From a bacterium (GTDB lineage Bacteria > Myxococcota_A > Bradymonadia > UBA7976 > UBA1532), in assembly GCA_030427205.1 (NCBI GenBank), contig JAUHXC010000001.1, positions 992,001-1,056,000 of the forward strand: a stretch of 64,000 nt of DNA, in the 5' to 3' direction. The notes beneath the pieces are model-generated. The model had not been told where the DNA came from. It made no database searches and worked only from the letters and a program-made list of their open reading frames with translations. The translations under genes and the position numbers were made by a program. Each line of letters starts with the position of its first letter. Position 1 is the first letter of the stretch. This document shows, in pieces, positions 18,567-26,889 of the stretch.

Positions 18567-19594
18567 CCGAGCCGCTGCTGCGGGTCCGCGGCCTCAAGAA
18601 GCACTTCCCCATCAAGCGGGGGATCATCCCCAAGGTGGTGGGGCACGTCAAAGCGGTCGACGGCATCGACATCGACGTCATGCCCGGCCAGGCGGTCGGC
18701 CTCGTCGGCGAGAGCGGCTGCGGCAAGACCACCGCCGGGCGCTGCATCCTCAAGCTGATCCAGCCCACCGCCGGCGAGATCGTCTTCGACGGCCAGCCGG
18801 TGCACGCCTTCGACCGGGCGCAGATGACCGGCCTGCGCAAGCGCATGCAGATCATCTTCCAGGACCCCTTCTCGAGCCTCAACCCGCGACGCACCGTCTA
18901 CGACACCCTCGCCGAGCCGCTGCAGCTGCACGGCATCTGCAAGACCACCGACGAGCTGCGGGTCGAGGTGCGCCGACTGCTCGGCCGGGTCGGGCTCGAC
19001 CCCGACTACCTCGACCGCTACCCCCACGAGTTCTCCGGCGGCCAGCGGCAGCGCATCGGCATCGCCCGGGCGCTCGCGCCGCGGCCCGACTTCATCGTCT
19101 GCGACGAGGCCGTCTCGGCGCTCGATGTCTCGGTGCAGGCCCAGATCCTCAACCTGCTCGCCGACCTGCGCCGCGACCTGGGGCTGTCGTACCTCTTCAT
19201 CGCCCACGACCTCGCGGTGGTGAAGCACCTCTGCGATACCGTCGCGGTGATGTACCTCGGGCGCATCGCCGAGATGGGGCCGACCAAGGCCCTCTTCGAA
19301 GACCCCAAGCACCCCTATACCCGGGCGCTGCTCAGCGCGGTGCCCTCGCCGCACCCCGGCCGGCGCAAGCAGCGCATCGCGCTCAAGGGCGACGTGCCCA
19401 CGCCGATCGACCCGCCGAGCGGCTGCCGGTTCCATACCCGCTGCCCCTACGCGACCGCCGACTGCGCCAAAGAGACGCCGCCGCTCGACCGGGTCGGCGA
19501 CCACCACGTCGCCGCCTGCATCCGCATCGAAGAGATCCGCAAAGAAGACGCCGCCGCAGCCGCCGCCGCGGGGTCCGCCGAGGCCTCACATTGA
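18563..19594 (+). CDS. Oligopeptide/dipeptide ABC transporter ATP-binding protein (OppF/DppF type)
   Basis: 343 residues, a normal length for OppF/DppF. Walker A GESGCGKTT, the Q-loop QDPFSSLNPR, signature SGGQRQRIGIARAL, Walker B FIVCDEAVSALD and H-loop IAHDLAVV are all present. The C-terminal oligopeptide-transporter extension with its Cys cluster (CRFHTRCPYATADC) is also there and marks the Opp/Dpp subfamily; those cysteines are associated with an Fe-S site in some homologues. ATG overlaps the adaptor stop by 4 bp. No OppA, OppB, OppC or OppD gene is nearby, so the subunit must work with components encoded elsewhere. The C-terminal tail is Ala-rich. Confidence 0.85.
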   Translation: MTEPLLRVRGLKKHFPIKRGIIPKVVGHVKAVDGIDIDVMPGQAVGLVGESGCGKTTAGRCILKLIQPTAGEIVFDGQPVHAFDRAQMTGLRKRMQIIFQDPFSSLNPRRTVYDTLAEPLQLHGICKTTDELRVEVRRLLGRVGLDPDYLDRYPHEFSGGQRQRIGIARALAPRPDFIVCDEAVSALDVSVQAQILNLLADLRRDLGLSYLFIAHDLAVVKHLCDTVAVMYLGRIAEMGPTKALFEDPKHPYTRALLSAVPSPHPGRRKQRIALKGDVPTPIDPPSGCRFHTRCPYATADCAKETPPLDRVGDHHVAACIRIEEIRKEDAAAAAAAGSAEASH

Positions 19595-19619
19595 CGATAT
19601 GAGGCATTGGTCGCACACT
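19591..19619 (+). promoter_or_regulatory. Candidate promoter for the receiver-HDOD gene
   Basis: TTGACG (19591-19596, five of six), 17-bp spacer, CACACT (19614-19619, three of six). The -35 overlaps the stop codon of the upstream ATPase gene. A GGGGGGTGAG ribosome site follows at 19641-19650. Weak -10, so tentative. Confidence 0.3.
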
Positions 19620-19655
19620 TTGGCTCCGACCGCTGCCCGAGGGGGGTGAGAATCC

Positions 19656-20912
19656 GTGGCCAGGCGCACCGTGCTCATCGCCGATCCCGACCAGGCGACC
19701 GCCGACCAGCTCGCCGAGATGGTGCAGACCCTCGGTCTGCGACCGGTGCGGGCCAAGGCGGCCCGTGAGGTCATCGCCCTGTGCAAGCACGGGGTCGACT
19801 GCATGTTCATCGACATCAAGGCCCCCGCGCTCAAGGCGCCGACCCTGCTGCCCGAGCTGCGCAAGCACAGTCAGCTGCCGATCGTCGTCTCGACCACCGA
19901 CGGCACCAAGCAGGACGTCATCTTCGCCATGCGCCACGGCTGCGTCGATTGGATCGACAAGCCGCTCGAAGAGAACAAGGTCAAAAACGCCCTCAAGCGC
20001 ATCGCCCGCGAGACCCGGCGCCAGGCCGCCGAGGCCCAGGAGAAGACCGGCAGCCAGACCCGCGCGCTGATCAAGGAGATCGTCGAGAAGATCCGCGACG
20101 GCAACATCGCGCTGCCCGAGATGCCCAAGATCGTCGACGAGCTGCGCGCGGTGCTCAGCGACCTGACCGTCGAGACCGAAGCGGTCATCAAGGTGCTCGA
20201 GAAGGACCCCTCGCTCGCCGCGCGCATGATCGCGACGGCCAATACCGCCGCCTATGGCGGGCGGGGGCGCATCACCGACCTCAACAGCGCCGTGACGCGA
20301 CTCGGCAACCGCACCATCGACAACCTGGTGCAGACCGCGGCCCTGCAAGGCATGTTCACCTTCCGCTCGCCGGCCTTCAAACAGGTCTTCCGCGACATGT
20401 GGAAGGCGCAGTTCATGAGCGCCTGCCTCTGCCGCGACGTCGCTCGGGAGTGCGGCGTCGGCGACCCCGACGAGATGTACCTGCTCGGGCTGATGCACAA
20501 CATCGGCGAGCTCTTCCTGCTGCGGGTCTTCGGCGAGCTCTTCCAGCGGCACAACAACCAGGTGCTGTCGATGAACGACGTGCTCGGGGTCATCCGCGAG
20601 TGGCACTGCGTCTTCGGCGAGGGCCTGATGAAGAAGTGGGACATGGGCGACACCTTCATGCAGGTCGCCCGCAAGCACCACGACATGGAGGCCTACCGCG
20701 GCGACGAGCTCGACCCGCAGGTGATCAAGCTGATGCACGTCATCAACCTCGGCGACCAGCTCACCGAGGTCGCCGGGGTGAGCTACTACGCCAAGTCGCT
20801 GCCCGGGCCGTCGATCCAAGACAGCTACGAAGCCATTGGCTGCCCGATGGACAAGCGCGACGCCCTGCGCATCCGCGCCGAAGAGATGCGCGACGACCTC
20901 AAGAACGAGTAG
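19656..20912 (+). CDS. Response regulator receiver-HDOD domain protein
   Basis: 418 residues from GTG, five bases after a strong GGGGGGTGAG. Residues 1-125 form a receiver domain with acidic pair Asp10/Asp12, phospho-acceptor Asp53 (MFIDIKAPA), a conserved Thr (VSTTDG) and Lys in WIDKPLE. Residues about 150-360 are an HDOD domain (LPEMPKIVDELRAVL, VIKVLEKDPSLAARMIATAN, LGLMHNIGELFLL, RKHHDM), a metal-independent relative of HD domains found in bacterial signalling. The HD pair is replaced, as usual for HDOD. No cognate kinase is adjacent on the same strand; the kinase at 23410 already has its own regulator. Role is probably cytoplasmic signalling. Confidence 0.85.
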   Translation: MARRTVLIADPDQATADQLAEMVQTLGLRPVRAKAAREVIALCKHGVDCMFIDIKAPALKAPTLLPELRKHSQLPIVVSTTDGTKQDVIFAMRHGCVDWIDKPLEENKVKNALKRIARETRRQAAEAQEKTGSQTRALIKEIVEKIRDGNIALPEMPKIVDELRAVLSDLTVETEAVIKVLEKDPSLAARMIATANTAAYGGRGRITDLNSAVTRLGNRTIDNLVQTAALQGMFTFRSPAFKQVFRDMWKAQFMSACLCRDVARECGVGDPDEMYLLGLMHNIGELFLLRVFGELFQRHNNQVLSMNDVLGVIREWHCVFGEGLMKKWDMGDTFMQVARKHHDMEAYRGDELDPQVIKLMHVINLGDQLTEVAGVSYYAKSLPGPSIQDSYEAIGCPMDKRDALRIRAEEMRDDLKNE

Positions 20913-20957
20913 CCGCGCTCGGCACTCGGCGGCGACGTCGACCCCCGCCGCGACATC

Positions 20958-20983
20958 CCACTGCCGACAGCCACTGCCGACAG
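20958..20983 (+). repeat. 13-bp perfect tandem duplication
   Basis: CCACTGCCGACAG occurs twice back to back (20958-20970 and 20971-20983) in the 101-bp gap before the next gene. It shares CACTGCCG with the 15-bp repeat at 39188-39247. Probably a replication-slippage product. Confidence 0.7.
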
Positions 20984-21013
20984 TCACCCCTCCGCTCTGC
21001 ACCCGAGGTCGCC

Positions 21014-21934
21014 ATGCGTCGCGTCTTGCCCGCTCTGCCCGCCCTACCGGCCCTGCTCTGCCTGCCCGCGCTGATCTGCCTGCTCGCCCCACCGGCCCAC
21101 GCCGACAGCGACACCTTCTGGCGCCACTGGTCCGACGGCCGGGCCGAGCTGAGCGGCTACCACCTCGTGCAGCCGCGCTACGGCGAGCTGCGCGAGGGCC
21201 ACGCCGTGCTCATCTTCGTCACCGAGCCGTTCTCGCGGGCGAAGGCGGTCAAGGTCGACCGCTACGACCGGCAGAACCCGGACCACTTCACCGCGCTCAA
21301 GCTCAACCACGCGCGCTACTTCCAGACCGGGCTCTACCCCTACAGCCTGATGACCAGCGTCTTCGTCGACCCCGCCCGCGACATGGCGCCGGTCAAGAGC
21401 AGCTTCAGCGGCCAGGAGTGGTGCGGCCACGTCTATGAAGAGGCCATCGTCGGCGCCAACGGTGCCGACGTGCGCATCGACAGCTACTTCGAAGGCGAGA
21501 CCGGCCGCCGCACCGTGCCCGTCGCGATGCTCGAAGACGCCGTCTTCATCAACGCCCGCGGGCTGATGAGCGGCGGGCCGGGCACCGCGCTCCAGGGCCC
21601 GGCCGAGGTCCTGCCCTCGGCGCTCTTCCGCCGGCTGAAGCACCGCCCCGCCGCGCCGATGAAGACCGCCTTCACCTGGAGCGGCCCGACGGCGGTCACC
21701 GTGCCCGCCGGCACCTTCCAGGTGCGCCGGCTGAGCTGGGACCGCGCCGGCACCGCGTGCAGCCTCGACGTCGAGGTCGCCGCCCCCCACCGCATCATCG
21801 GCTGGGCCTGCGCCGACGGCGAGAAGGCGCAGCTCACCGGCACGATGCGCAGCCCGTACTGGCAGCAGAACCGTAACGGCGACGCGGCGCTGCGGGCCAA
21901 GCTGGGCATCCCGGTCTCGAGCACCGGCCGCTGA
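21014..21934 (+). CDS. Secreted/periplasmic conserved protein of unknown function
   Basis: 306 residues; start ATG five bases after GAGGT. Very hydrophobic signal peptide (1-30, ALPALLCLPALICLLAPPAHA). The mature protein has conserved-looking stretches WRHWSDGRAELSGYHLVQPRY, GHAVLIFVTEPFS, YFQTGLYPYSLMTSVFVD, FSGQEWCGHVYE and VPAGTFQVRRLSW. I recall similar secreted proteins in several Gram-negative phyla carrying a misleading 'Maf' label; no nucleotide-pyrophosphatase motif is visible here, so I do not use that name. The closing segment (VTVPAGTFQV, then a statement of anchor-like hydrophobic residues) resembles outer-membrane-associated lipocalin-like folds. Function unknown. Confidence 0.7.
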   Translation: MRRVLPALPALPALLCLPALICLLAPPAHADSDTFWRHWSDGRAELSGYHLVQPRYGELREGHAVLIFVTEPFSRAKAVKVDRYDRQNPDHFTALKLNHARYFQTGLYPYSLMTSVFVDPARDMAPVKSSFSGQEWCGHVYEEAIVGANGADVRIDSYFEGETGRRTVPVAMLEDAVFINARGLMSGGPGTALQGPAEVLPSALFRRLKHRPAAPMKTAFTWSGPTAVTVPAGTFQVRRLSWDRAGTACSLDVEVAAPHRIIGWACADGEKAQLTGTMRSPYWQQNRNGDAALRAKLGIPVSSTGR

Positions 21935-21966
21935 GCCCCCGAACGGGGTCGAAACATGCCCCTGCG

Positions 21967-22070
21967 CCGCGCCAGGGCCACGCCGGCGGCCCGAAGAGCC
22001 CGCGACGCAGGGCGCGGTGGCAACACCATACGAACGGGCCGCGGGGCCGCCCCTGCACGCCCTGGCGCGG
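21967..22070. terminator. Long-range inverted repeat between convergent genes
   Basis: A perfect 12-bp inverted repeat, CCGCGCCAGGGC at 21967-21978 and GCCCTGGCGCGG at 22059-22070, encloses 80 bp in the 147-bp gap between convergent genes. Smaller GC hairpins lie inside. No T-tract, so a classical terminator is uncertain; a shared transcript-end structure is possible. Confidence 0.4.
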
Positions 22071-22081
22071 GGTCCGCGCGC

Positions 22082-23410
22082 TCAGCGCAGGCCATACTTC
22101 TTCAGCTTGGTGACCAGGGTCATCCGGCTCACCGCGAGCTGGCGGGCCGCCTCGCTCTGATTGCCCGCGCAGCCGTCGAGCGTCCGGGCGAGCAGCTCGC
22201 GCTCGAAGGCGTCGACCTGCGCCTTGAGCCCGACCGTCGGCGCCGGCCGCTGAGCGCCCGACATCGCCAGGCCCCAGGTCTCATCGTCGATCAACGGCCC
22301 GGCGCACAGCGCCACGAGGCGATCGATTGTATTGCCCAGCTGGCGCACGTTGCCCGGCCACCGGTGAGCCAGCAGCCGCCGCTCGACCGCCGCCGACAGC
22401 CGCAGGTCGTCGACCCCGAACTGACCGCACGCCCGCTCGACGAAGTGCCGGGCGAGCGGCACGATGTCGTCCCGCCGCGCGCGCAGCGGCGGCAGGTGGA
22501 TCTCGACCACGTTGAGCCGATAGAGCAGATCCTGGCGGAACTCGGGGCTGTCGACCAGGGGGCGGTTGGTCGCCGAGATGACCCGCACGTCGACCGGCAC
22601 CGCCCGCGCCTCGCCCACCGGGCGCACCGCGCGCTCCTGCAGCGCGCGCAGCAGCGTGCTCTGCACCTGCGGCCGCAGCTCGCCGACCTCGTCGAGCAAC
22701 ACCGTGCCGCCATCGGCGTCGCGCAGGAGCCCCGGGCGGGCCCGATCGGCGCCGGTGAACGCGCCGCGGGCGTGACCGAACAGCTCGGCGGCCGCCATCT
22801 CGGGGGTCAAGGCGGCGCAGTTGAAGGGCCGATAGGGGCGGTTGGCCCGCTGCGACGCGCCGACGATGGCCCGGGCCACCAGCTCCTTGCCGGTGCCCGG
22901 CTCGCCGGTGATCAAGACCGGGATATCCCGCGCAGCCACCCGCTCGACCAGCTCGGCGACCCGCCACATCGCGTCCGAGGCGAAGACCATCGTGCGCTGC
23001 AGGGCCTGCCCCGCCTCGAGCTGGCGCACCCGGCGGCCGAGGCGGGCCGTGTGCAGCGCCCGGCGCACCACCCGCAAGAGTTCGTCCTGGTCGAACGGCT
23101 TCTTGAAGTAGTCCAGCGCGCCGAGCTTCATCGCCTCCACCGCCCGGCGCTCGGTGCCGTGGGCGGTGAGCATGATCACCGGCGGCGCCGCCGGGCGCCG
23201 CTGGACCTCGGCGAGCAGGGCCATGCCGTCCATGCCGGGCATCTTGAGGTCGGTGAGCACCAGCGCGATATCGTCGCGGGTGTCCAGGGTATCCAGCGCC
23301 GCGGCGCCATCGGCGGCGAGCAGCACCTCGAAGCCCTGCGCGCCGAGCACCACCTTCAGCGCGTAGCGGATCGCCTCTTCGTCGTCGACCACCAGCAGGG
23401 TCTCGGCCAT
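22082..23410 (-). CDS. NtrC-family sigma54-dependent response regulator
   Basis: 442 residues with the full three-domain layout. The receiver (1-120) has acidic Asp9/Asp10, phospho-acceptor Asp54 ([13 protein letters not shown]) and Lys in FKKPFD. The AAA+ sigma54-interaction domain (about 145-370) has Walker A GEPGTGKE, the GAFTGA loop that contacts sigma54, Walker [11 protein letters not shown] and the arginine-finger region. A Fis-type helix-turn-helix ends the protein ([26 protein letters not shown]). Its ATG overlaps the stop of the histidine kinase gene (ATGA), so the two form a coupled kinase-regulator pair. Targets are unknown; no -24/-12 promoter was confidently found in the window. 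Confidence 0.92.
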   Translation of the reverse strand: MAETLLVVDDEEAIRYALKVVLGAQGFEVLLAADGAAALDTLDTRDDIALVLTDLKMPGMDGMALLAEVQRRPAAPPVIMLTAHGTERRAVEAMKLGALDYFKKPFDQDELLRVVRRALHTARLGRRVRQLEAGQALQRTMVFASDAMWRVAELVERVAARDIPVLITGEPGTGKELVARAIVGASQRANRPYRPFNCAALTPEMAAAELFGHARGAFTGADRARPGLLRDADGGTVLLDEVGELRPQVQSTLLRALQERAVRPVGEARAVPVDVRVISATNRPLVDSPEFRQDLLYRLNVVEIHLPPLRARRDDIVPLARHFVERACGQFGVDDLRLSAAVERRLLAHRWPGNVRQLGNTIDRLVALCAGPLIDDETWGLAMSGAQRPAPTVGLKAQVDAFERELLARTLDGCAGNQSEAARQLAVSRMTLVTKLKKYGLR

Positions 23411-24678
23411 CAGTCTTCCTCCACGGCCTGCTCGGCGGGCGGCGCGCTCTGCATCACCCGGGGCAGGCTCAACCGGGCGACGCTGCCGCCGCCGTCGCGC
23501 CGGGCGAGCTCGAGGCGGCCGCCGTGCTGCTCGACGATCGTGCGGCAGACCGTCAGCCCGATGCCGTAGCCGCCGGCGCGGTGGGTCACGCCCGGCCGGA
23601 AGAGGCGCTCGACCGACCCATCGGGCAGCCCCTGGCCGTCGTCGAAGACCTCGACGATCGCGTCGTCGGCCGTCGCGCTCAAGGCCACCTCGACCCGCCC
23701 GCCGTCGGCGCAGGCCTGCAGCGCGTTCTGCACCAGGTTGGCCACCACTTGAGAGAGCTTGCGTCGATCGACCGGGGCCCGGGCGTCGCCGCGGCGTGCG
23801 GCGAACCGCACCCCGAGCTCGGCGGCCATCGCCCCGTGCGCGTCGAGCACCTCGTCGATCACCGGCCCCAGCGCGACCACCTCTCGGGTCAGGGCGTCGG
23901 CGGGGCGGGCCAGGTCGAGCAGCGTCTCCAGCCGGGCGCGCATGCGGTCGAGTTGGGCGAGGGCCACGCCGAGCTGCTCGCGTTCGTCGCCGCCGTCGGC
24001 CGCTTGACCGTGGCGGAAGGACAGCAGGCTGAGCACCGCGGTCAGCGGGTTCTTCAGCTCGTGGGCGATGGCCCCCGACAGCGCCACCAGATCGGCCTTG
24101 CCCCGGGCCATGGCCTCGGTGGCCGAGCGCCGCACGCCGAGCAGCCGGGCCTGCTCGGCGTGCAGCTGGTCGCGCACGTGCCGCGCCATACGGTTGCCGG
24201 CGATGACGAAGGTGGTCACCGCCGTGGCCCAGAAGACTGCGCCCGAGGTCGGCAACGGCGCGCCGAGCATCGCCGGGATCATACCCGCCGGCCGCCACCA
24301 GACGTGCAGCGAGAGGAAGCCCCAGATCACCAGCGCGGCGCCGAGGACCACGGGCAGTGATCCCTTGCCCAGGACGTAGCCGGTTATCACCGCGATGGGC
24401 ACGTAGGCCACCAGGAACGGGCTCTGCACCCCGCCGGTCACGCCAGCGCAGACCATCGGGGCGATGAGCACCATCGGTCCGAGGAGCCACCACGGGGGCT
24501 CACGCCGACTCAGCCGCAGGAACTCGGGCACGACGAAGAGGCCGGCCATCGATCCCAGCCCGGCGAAGCGCCACCCCTCGGCGTCGGGGCCCAGGCACAG
24601 GGCAGCGATGGCGAATACCACCAGCGCGATGCGGTTGAGCCGGGTGGTCATGCGGTAGACCGGATCATCGTGCTCCAT
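23410..24678 (-). CDS. Membrane-bound sensor histidine kinase
   Basis: 422 residues. The start is set at the ATG giving MEHDDPVYRM; the frame is open further upstream but that part is Arg/Gly-rich and unconvincing. Five or six hydrophobic helices fill the first 170 residues (LVVFAIAALCL, WWLLGPMVLIAPMV, VLGAALVIWGFLSL). The kinase core follows: H-box AIAHELKNPLTAVLSLLSFR, N-box NLVQNALQAC, G1 DDGQGLPDG and G2 GGYGIGLTVCRTIVEQHGG, so catalysis looks intact. No large periplasmic sensor domain or PAS domain; sensing may occur in the membrane. Lies immediately upstream of, and coupled to, the NtrC-type regulator. Confidence 0.9.
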   Translation of the reverse strand: MEHDDPVYRMTTRLNRIALVVFAIAALCLGPDAEGWRFAGLGSMAGLFVVPEFLRLSRREPPWWLLGPMVLIAPMVCAGVTGGVQSPFLVAYVPIAVITGYVLGKGSLPVVLGAALVIWGFLSLHVWWRPAGMIPAMLGAPLPTSGAVFWATAVTTFVIAGNRMARHVRDQLHAEQARLLGVRRSATEAMARGKADLVALSGAIAHELKNPLTAVLSLLSFRHGQAADGGDEREQLGVALAQLDRMRARLETLLDLARPADALTREVVALGPVIDEVLDAHGAMAAELGVRFAARRGDARAPVDRRKLSQVVANLVQNALQACADGGRVEVALSATADDAIVEVFDDGQGLPDGSVERLFRPGVTHRAGGYGIGLTVCRTIVEQHGGRLELARRDGGGSVARLSLPRVMQSAPPAEQAVEED

Positions 24679-24805
24679 CCGCGCAGGGTAGCACCCGCGG
24701 CGTTGCACGGCCTGTTCCGGCTCGTCGGCGGCGCCGTTGCCGCGCACATCCGGTGAACCCGAGAGCGCCGATCGCGGCGTGGAGGGTCGGGTGGCCTCGG
24801 CCGGT

Positions 24806-26815
24806 TCAGAGTGGTGAGATCAGCCCGCCGCGGCCGTGTTTGCCGTCGTTGCGGCCATAGGCGATGACCTGCTGGTCGCCGAGGCTGCCGATCGCGACGG
24901 CGGTGGCGTTGCGGCCCTTGCCCCAGCCGTTGCCATAGCGGCTGAACTCGAGCAGTCGGCCTGCGCTGTCGCGGTACAGGGCGACGCGCATGTTGTCCCG
25001 ACCGCTGCGGGACACCACCATGACCTGCTCGCCGTCGACGTCGCCGAACGCGACGCCGGTGGCGCGGCGGCCCGCGCCCCACCCTTCGCCGCCCCTGAGG
25101 ATCGAGGCGAAGCCCGCACCCGCCGCAGCCGGGTCGCGGTCATCAGCGGCCGACTCGGCGGCGGCGAGGACGATGAAGCGTAGCCCCTCGTCGGCGGTCA
25201 ACGCGGCAGCGAGCACGGGCTGGCCCCCGACCTCACCGAAGGCGAGGTCGGCCACGCCGACGTCGTCGGGCAGGTCGCCGTCGCTGGGCACCTGCACCAG
25301 CCCGTCGCCCTGCACCGCGTGCAGTTCGATCCGCGCGCCGGGCCCGGCGGAGCGCCCGACGGCGACGACCGGCTGGCCGCCCCAGTCGCCGAACGCGATC
25401 GCGGTGCACCCGCAGGGCCCGGGCCAGGACTCGCCGCCCTGCCAGCGCGCGAGCGCGCCCTGCCAGCGATAGATCTCGAACCGAGGCGACCCGCTCGCGT
25501 CGCCCCGGGCTTCGAGGGCGACGCCCAGCACCTGCTCTCCACCCAGCCGACCGAGAGCCAGCGCGGCACACGCGCGGGTCTCGCCCCAGTCGGCGCCGAT
25601 CGTCTGCCATGGTCGACCGATCTCCAGTGCGCCTCGGTCGCCCGTCGGCCGGTAGAGCTCGACATCGCCCGGGTCATCGCCCGGCTCGGGGGCGATGGCG
25701 AGCACGCCCTGCTCACCAAAGGCGCCGACGGCGATGGCCCGACAGCCCCGCTTGTCGGGCCAGTGGGCGCCGCCGCCGTCCAGCTCGACCAATCCATCGC
25801 CCTGCCAGCCGAACAGGAAGAAGCGGTCATGGTCGGGGCCCTTGCGTCCGACGGCCAGGACGTCGCGGCCACCGAGCGCGCCGAGCGCGACACAGGTCGT
25901 GCCGAACTTCTCGCCCCAGTGCTCGCCGAAGCCGGCGATCTGCCGGGCCTGACCCAGCGGGGCTGGCGAGCCCTCGTCGCGCCATGTGCCTTGCTGCGAC
26001 GGCCCGCGCGGTGACTCCTCGGAGCTGCCCCAACGGCCGCCGAAGCTCAGCCAGGGGGCGGAGTCGACGCCCGTATCACCCGGACCGCAGACGGCCTCGT
26101 CGACCGCGACCAGCACGAGTCGCCCGCCCTCGAGCGGGCCCCATTCACCGCCGCCGCTGCAGACGTCATTGGCCACGAAGTACGTCTTGGAGCGCAGGTG
26201 AAGGCCCCGTCTCTCGTAGCTGGCGTGGCTGTGCCATGCCGACCAGACGTCGACGTGGCTGCCGCCGCTGAGGGTGTATGCGCCGCCCTTCGGCTGGCCA
26301 CTGCGGCTCACCAACCAGGACCCCTCGGTGTGGCCATGGGCGGCGAAGAAGACCGCCTCGACCGCGCTCTCGCCCAGCGTGCGCCAGCGAGAGACCCGCA
26401 CGGTGACGTGCTCCCAGTCCGCCTCGTGCGCCCCGAAGACCGGTAGAATGCCGATCGGGCCGTTGTAGGGATGGAAGAACCAGTACTGAATGTCGATCTG
26501 CCGCCCGTCGAACTGCCCTCCGGCGTCGGTCACGGCGCGGACGTGCGCGTACATCGGCGCCGCGTGCCAGTCGCCGTTGTACACGTGCTCGTTGTCGGGC
26601 TTGAGGTAGGCGCACTTCTGCCGGTGGCAGGCGAGGTCGGCGACCGTGGGTCGGGCGATGCAGACCGTGGGATCGTCGTGGTCGCGCAGCGTGCAGCGTT
26701 CGAGATACCACTCGACGCTGGCCGGGCCATACCGGTCTTTGAAGAGGCCCGTGCGCGAGAGCTGCACCCGGGGGGCGAAGCGCTCGACCAGCGCTTGCCA
26801 GTCATGGGGGGTCAT
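24806..26815 (-). CDS. Vps62 (DUF946)-type domain protein with seven-bladed propeller, paralogue A
   Basis: 669 residues. Start set at the ATG with GGAG eight bases upstream, which also aligns with the paralogue's start (MTPHDWQALVERFAP vs MTRDDWFALAERFAP). An upstream ATG at 26890 overlaps the previous stop and cannot be excluded. Residues 1-300 resemble the Vps62/DUF946 family (IDIQYWFFHPYNG, DWEHVTVRVSRW, HGHTEGSW, AWHSHASYE). Residues about 300-669 contain seven repeats around WG-x-x-IAxGxxGxxxVxAV, consistent with a seven-bladed beta-propeller (last blade GWGKGRNATAVAIGS). No signal peptide or membrane helix. Third gene of a probable operon with paralogue B and the lectin protein. Biochemical role unknown. 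Confidence 0.7.
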   Translation of the reverse strand: MTPHDWQALVERFAPRVQLSRTGLFKDRYGPASVEWYLERCTLRDHDDPTVCIARPTVADLACHRQKCAYLKPDNEHVYNGDWHAAPMYAHVRAVTDAGGQFDGRQIDIQYWFFHPYNGPIGILPVFGAHEADWEHVTVRVSRWRTLGESAVEAVFFAAHGHTEGSWLVSRSGQPKGGAYTLSGGSHVDVWSAWHSHASYERRGLHLRSKTYFVANDVCSGGGEWGPLEGGRLVLVAVDEAVCGPGDTGVDSAPWLSFGGRWGSSEESPRGPSQQGTWRDEGSPAPLGQARQIAGFGEHWGEKFGTTCVALGALGGRDVLAVGRKGPDHDRFFLFGWQGDGLVELDGGGAHWPDKRGCRAIAVGAFGEQGVLAIAPEPGDDPGDVELYRPTGDRGALEIGRPWQTIGADWGETRACAALALGRLGGEQVLGVALEARGDASGSPRFEIYRWQGALARWQGGESWPGPCGCTAIAFGDWGGQPVVAVGRSAGPGARIELHAVQGDGLVQVPSDGDLPDDVGVADLAFGEVGGQPVLAAALTADEGLRFIVLAAAESAADDRDPAAAGAGFASILRGGEGWGAGRRATGVAFGDVDGEQVMVVSRSGRDNMRVALYRDSAGRLLEFSRYGNGWGKGRNATAVAIGSLGDQQVIAYGRNDGKHGRGGLISPL

Positions 26816-26889
26816 CGTCGATGCTCCGGTGGGGTCGACGCCGGGTCCCCCGTGCGGGGCCGGCGAATGGTCGGTGAGAGCGCGGTCCA

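Noticed and set aside
21014..21934. Annotation as Maf (septum-formation inhibitor/nucleotide pyrophosphatase)
   Set aside because: Secreted, with no Maf substrate motifs; the name would be misleading.
22082..24493. One long 803-residue protein covering the response regulator and part of the kinase region
   Set aside because: The first ~360 residues are a shadow of the kinase gene; the real start overlaps the kinase stop by ATGA at 23410.
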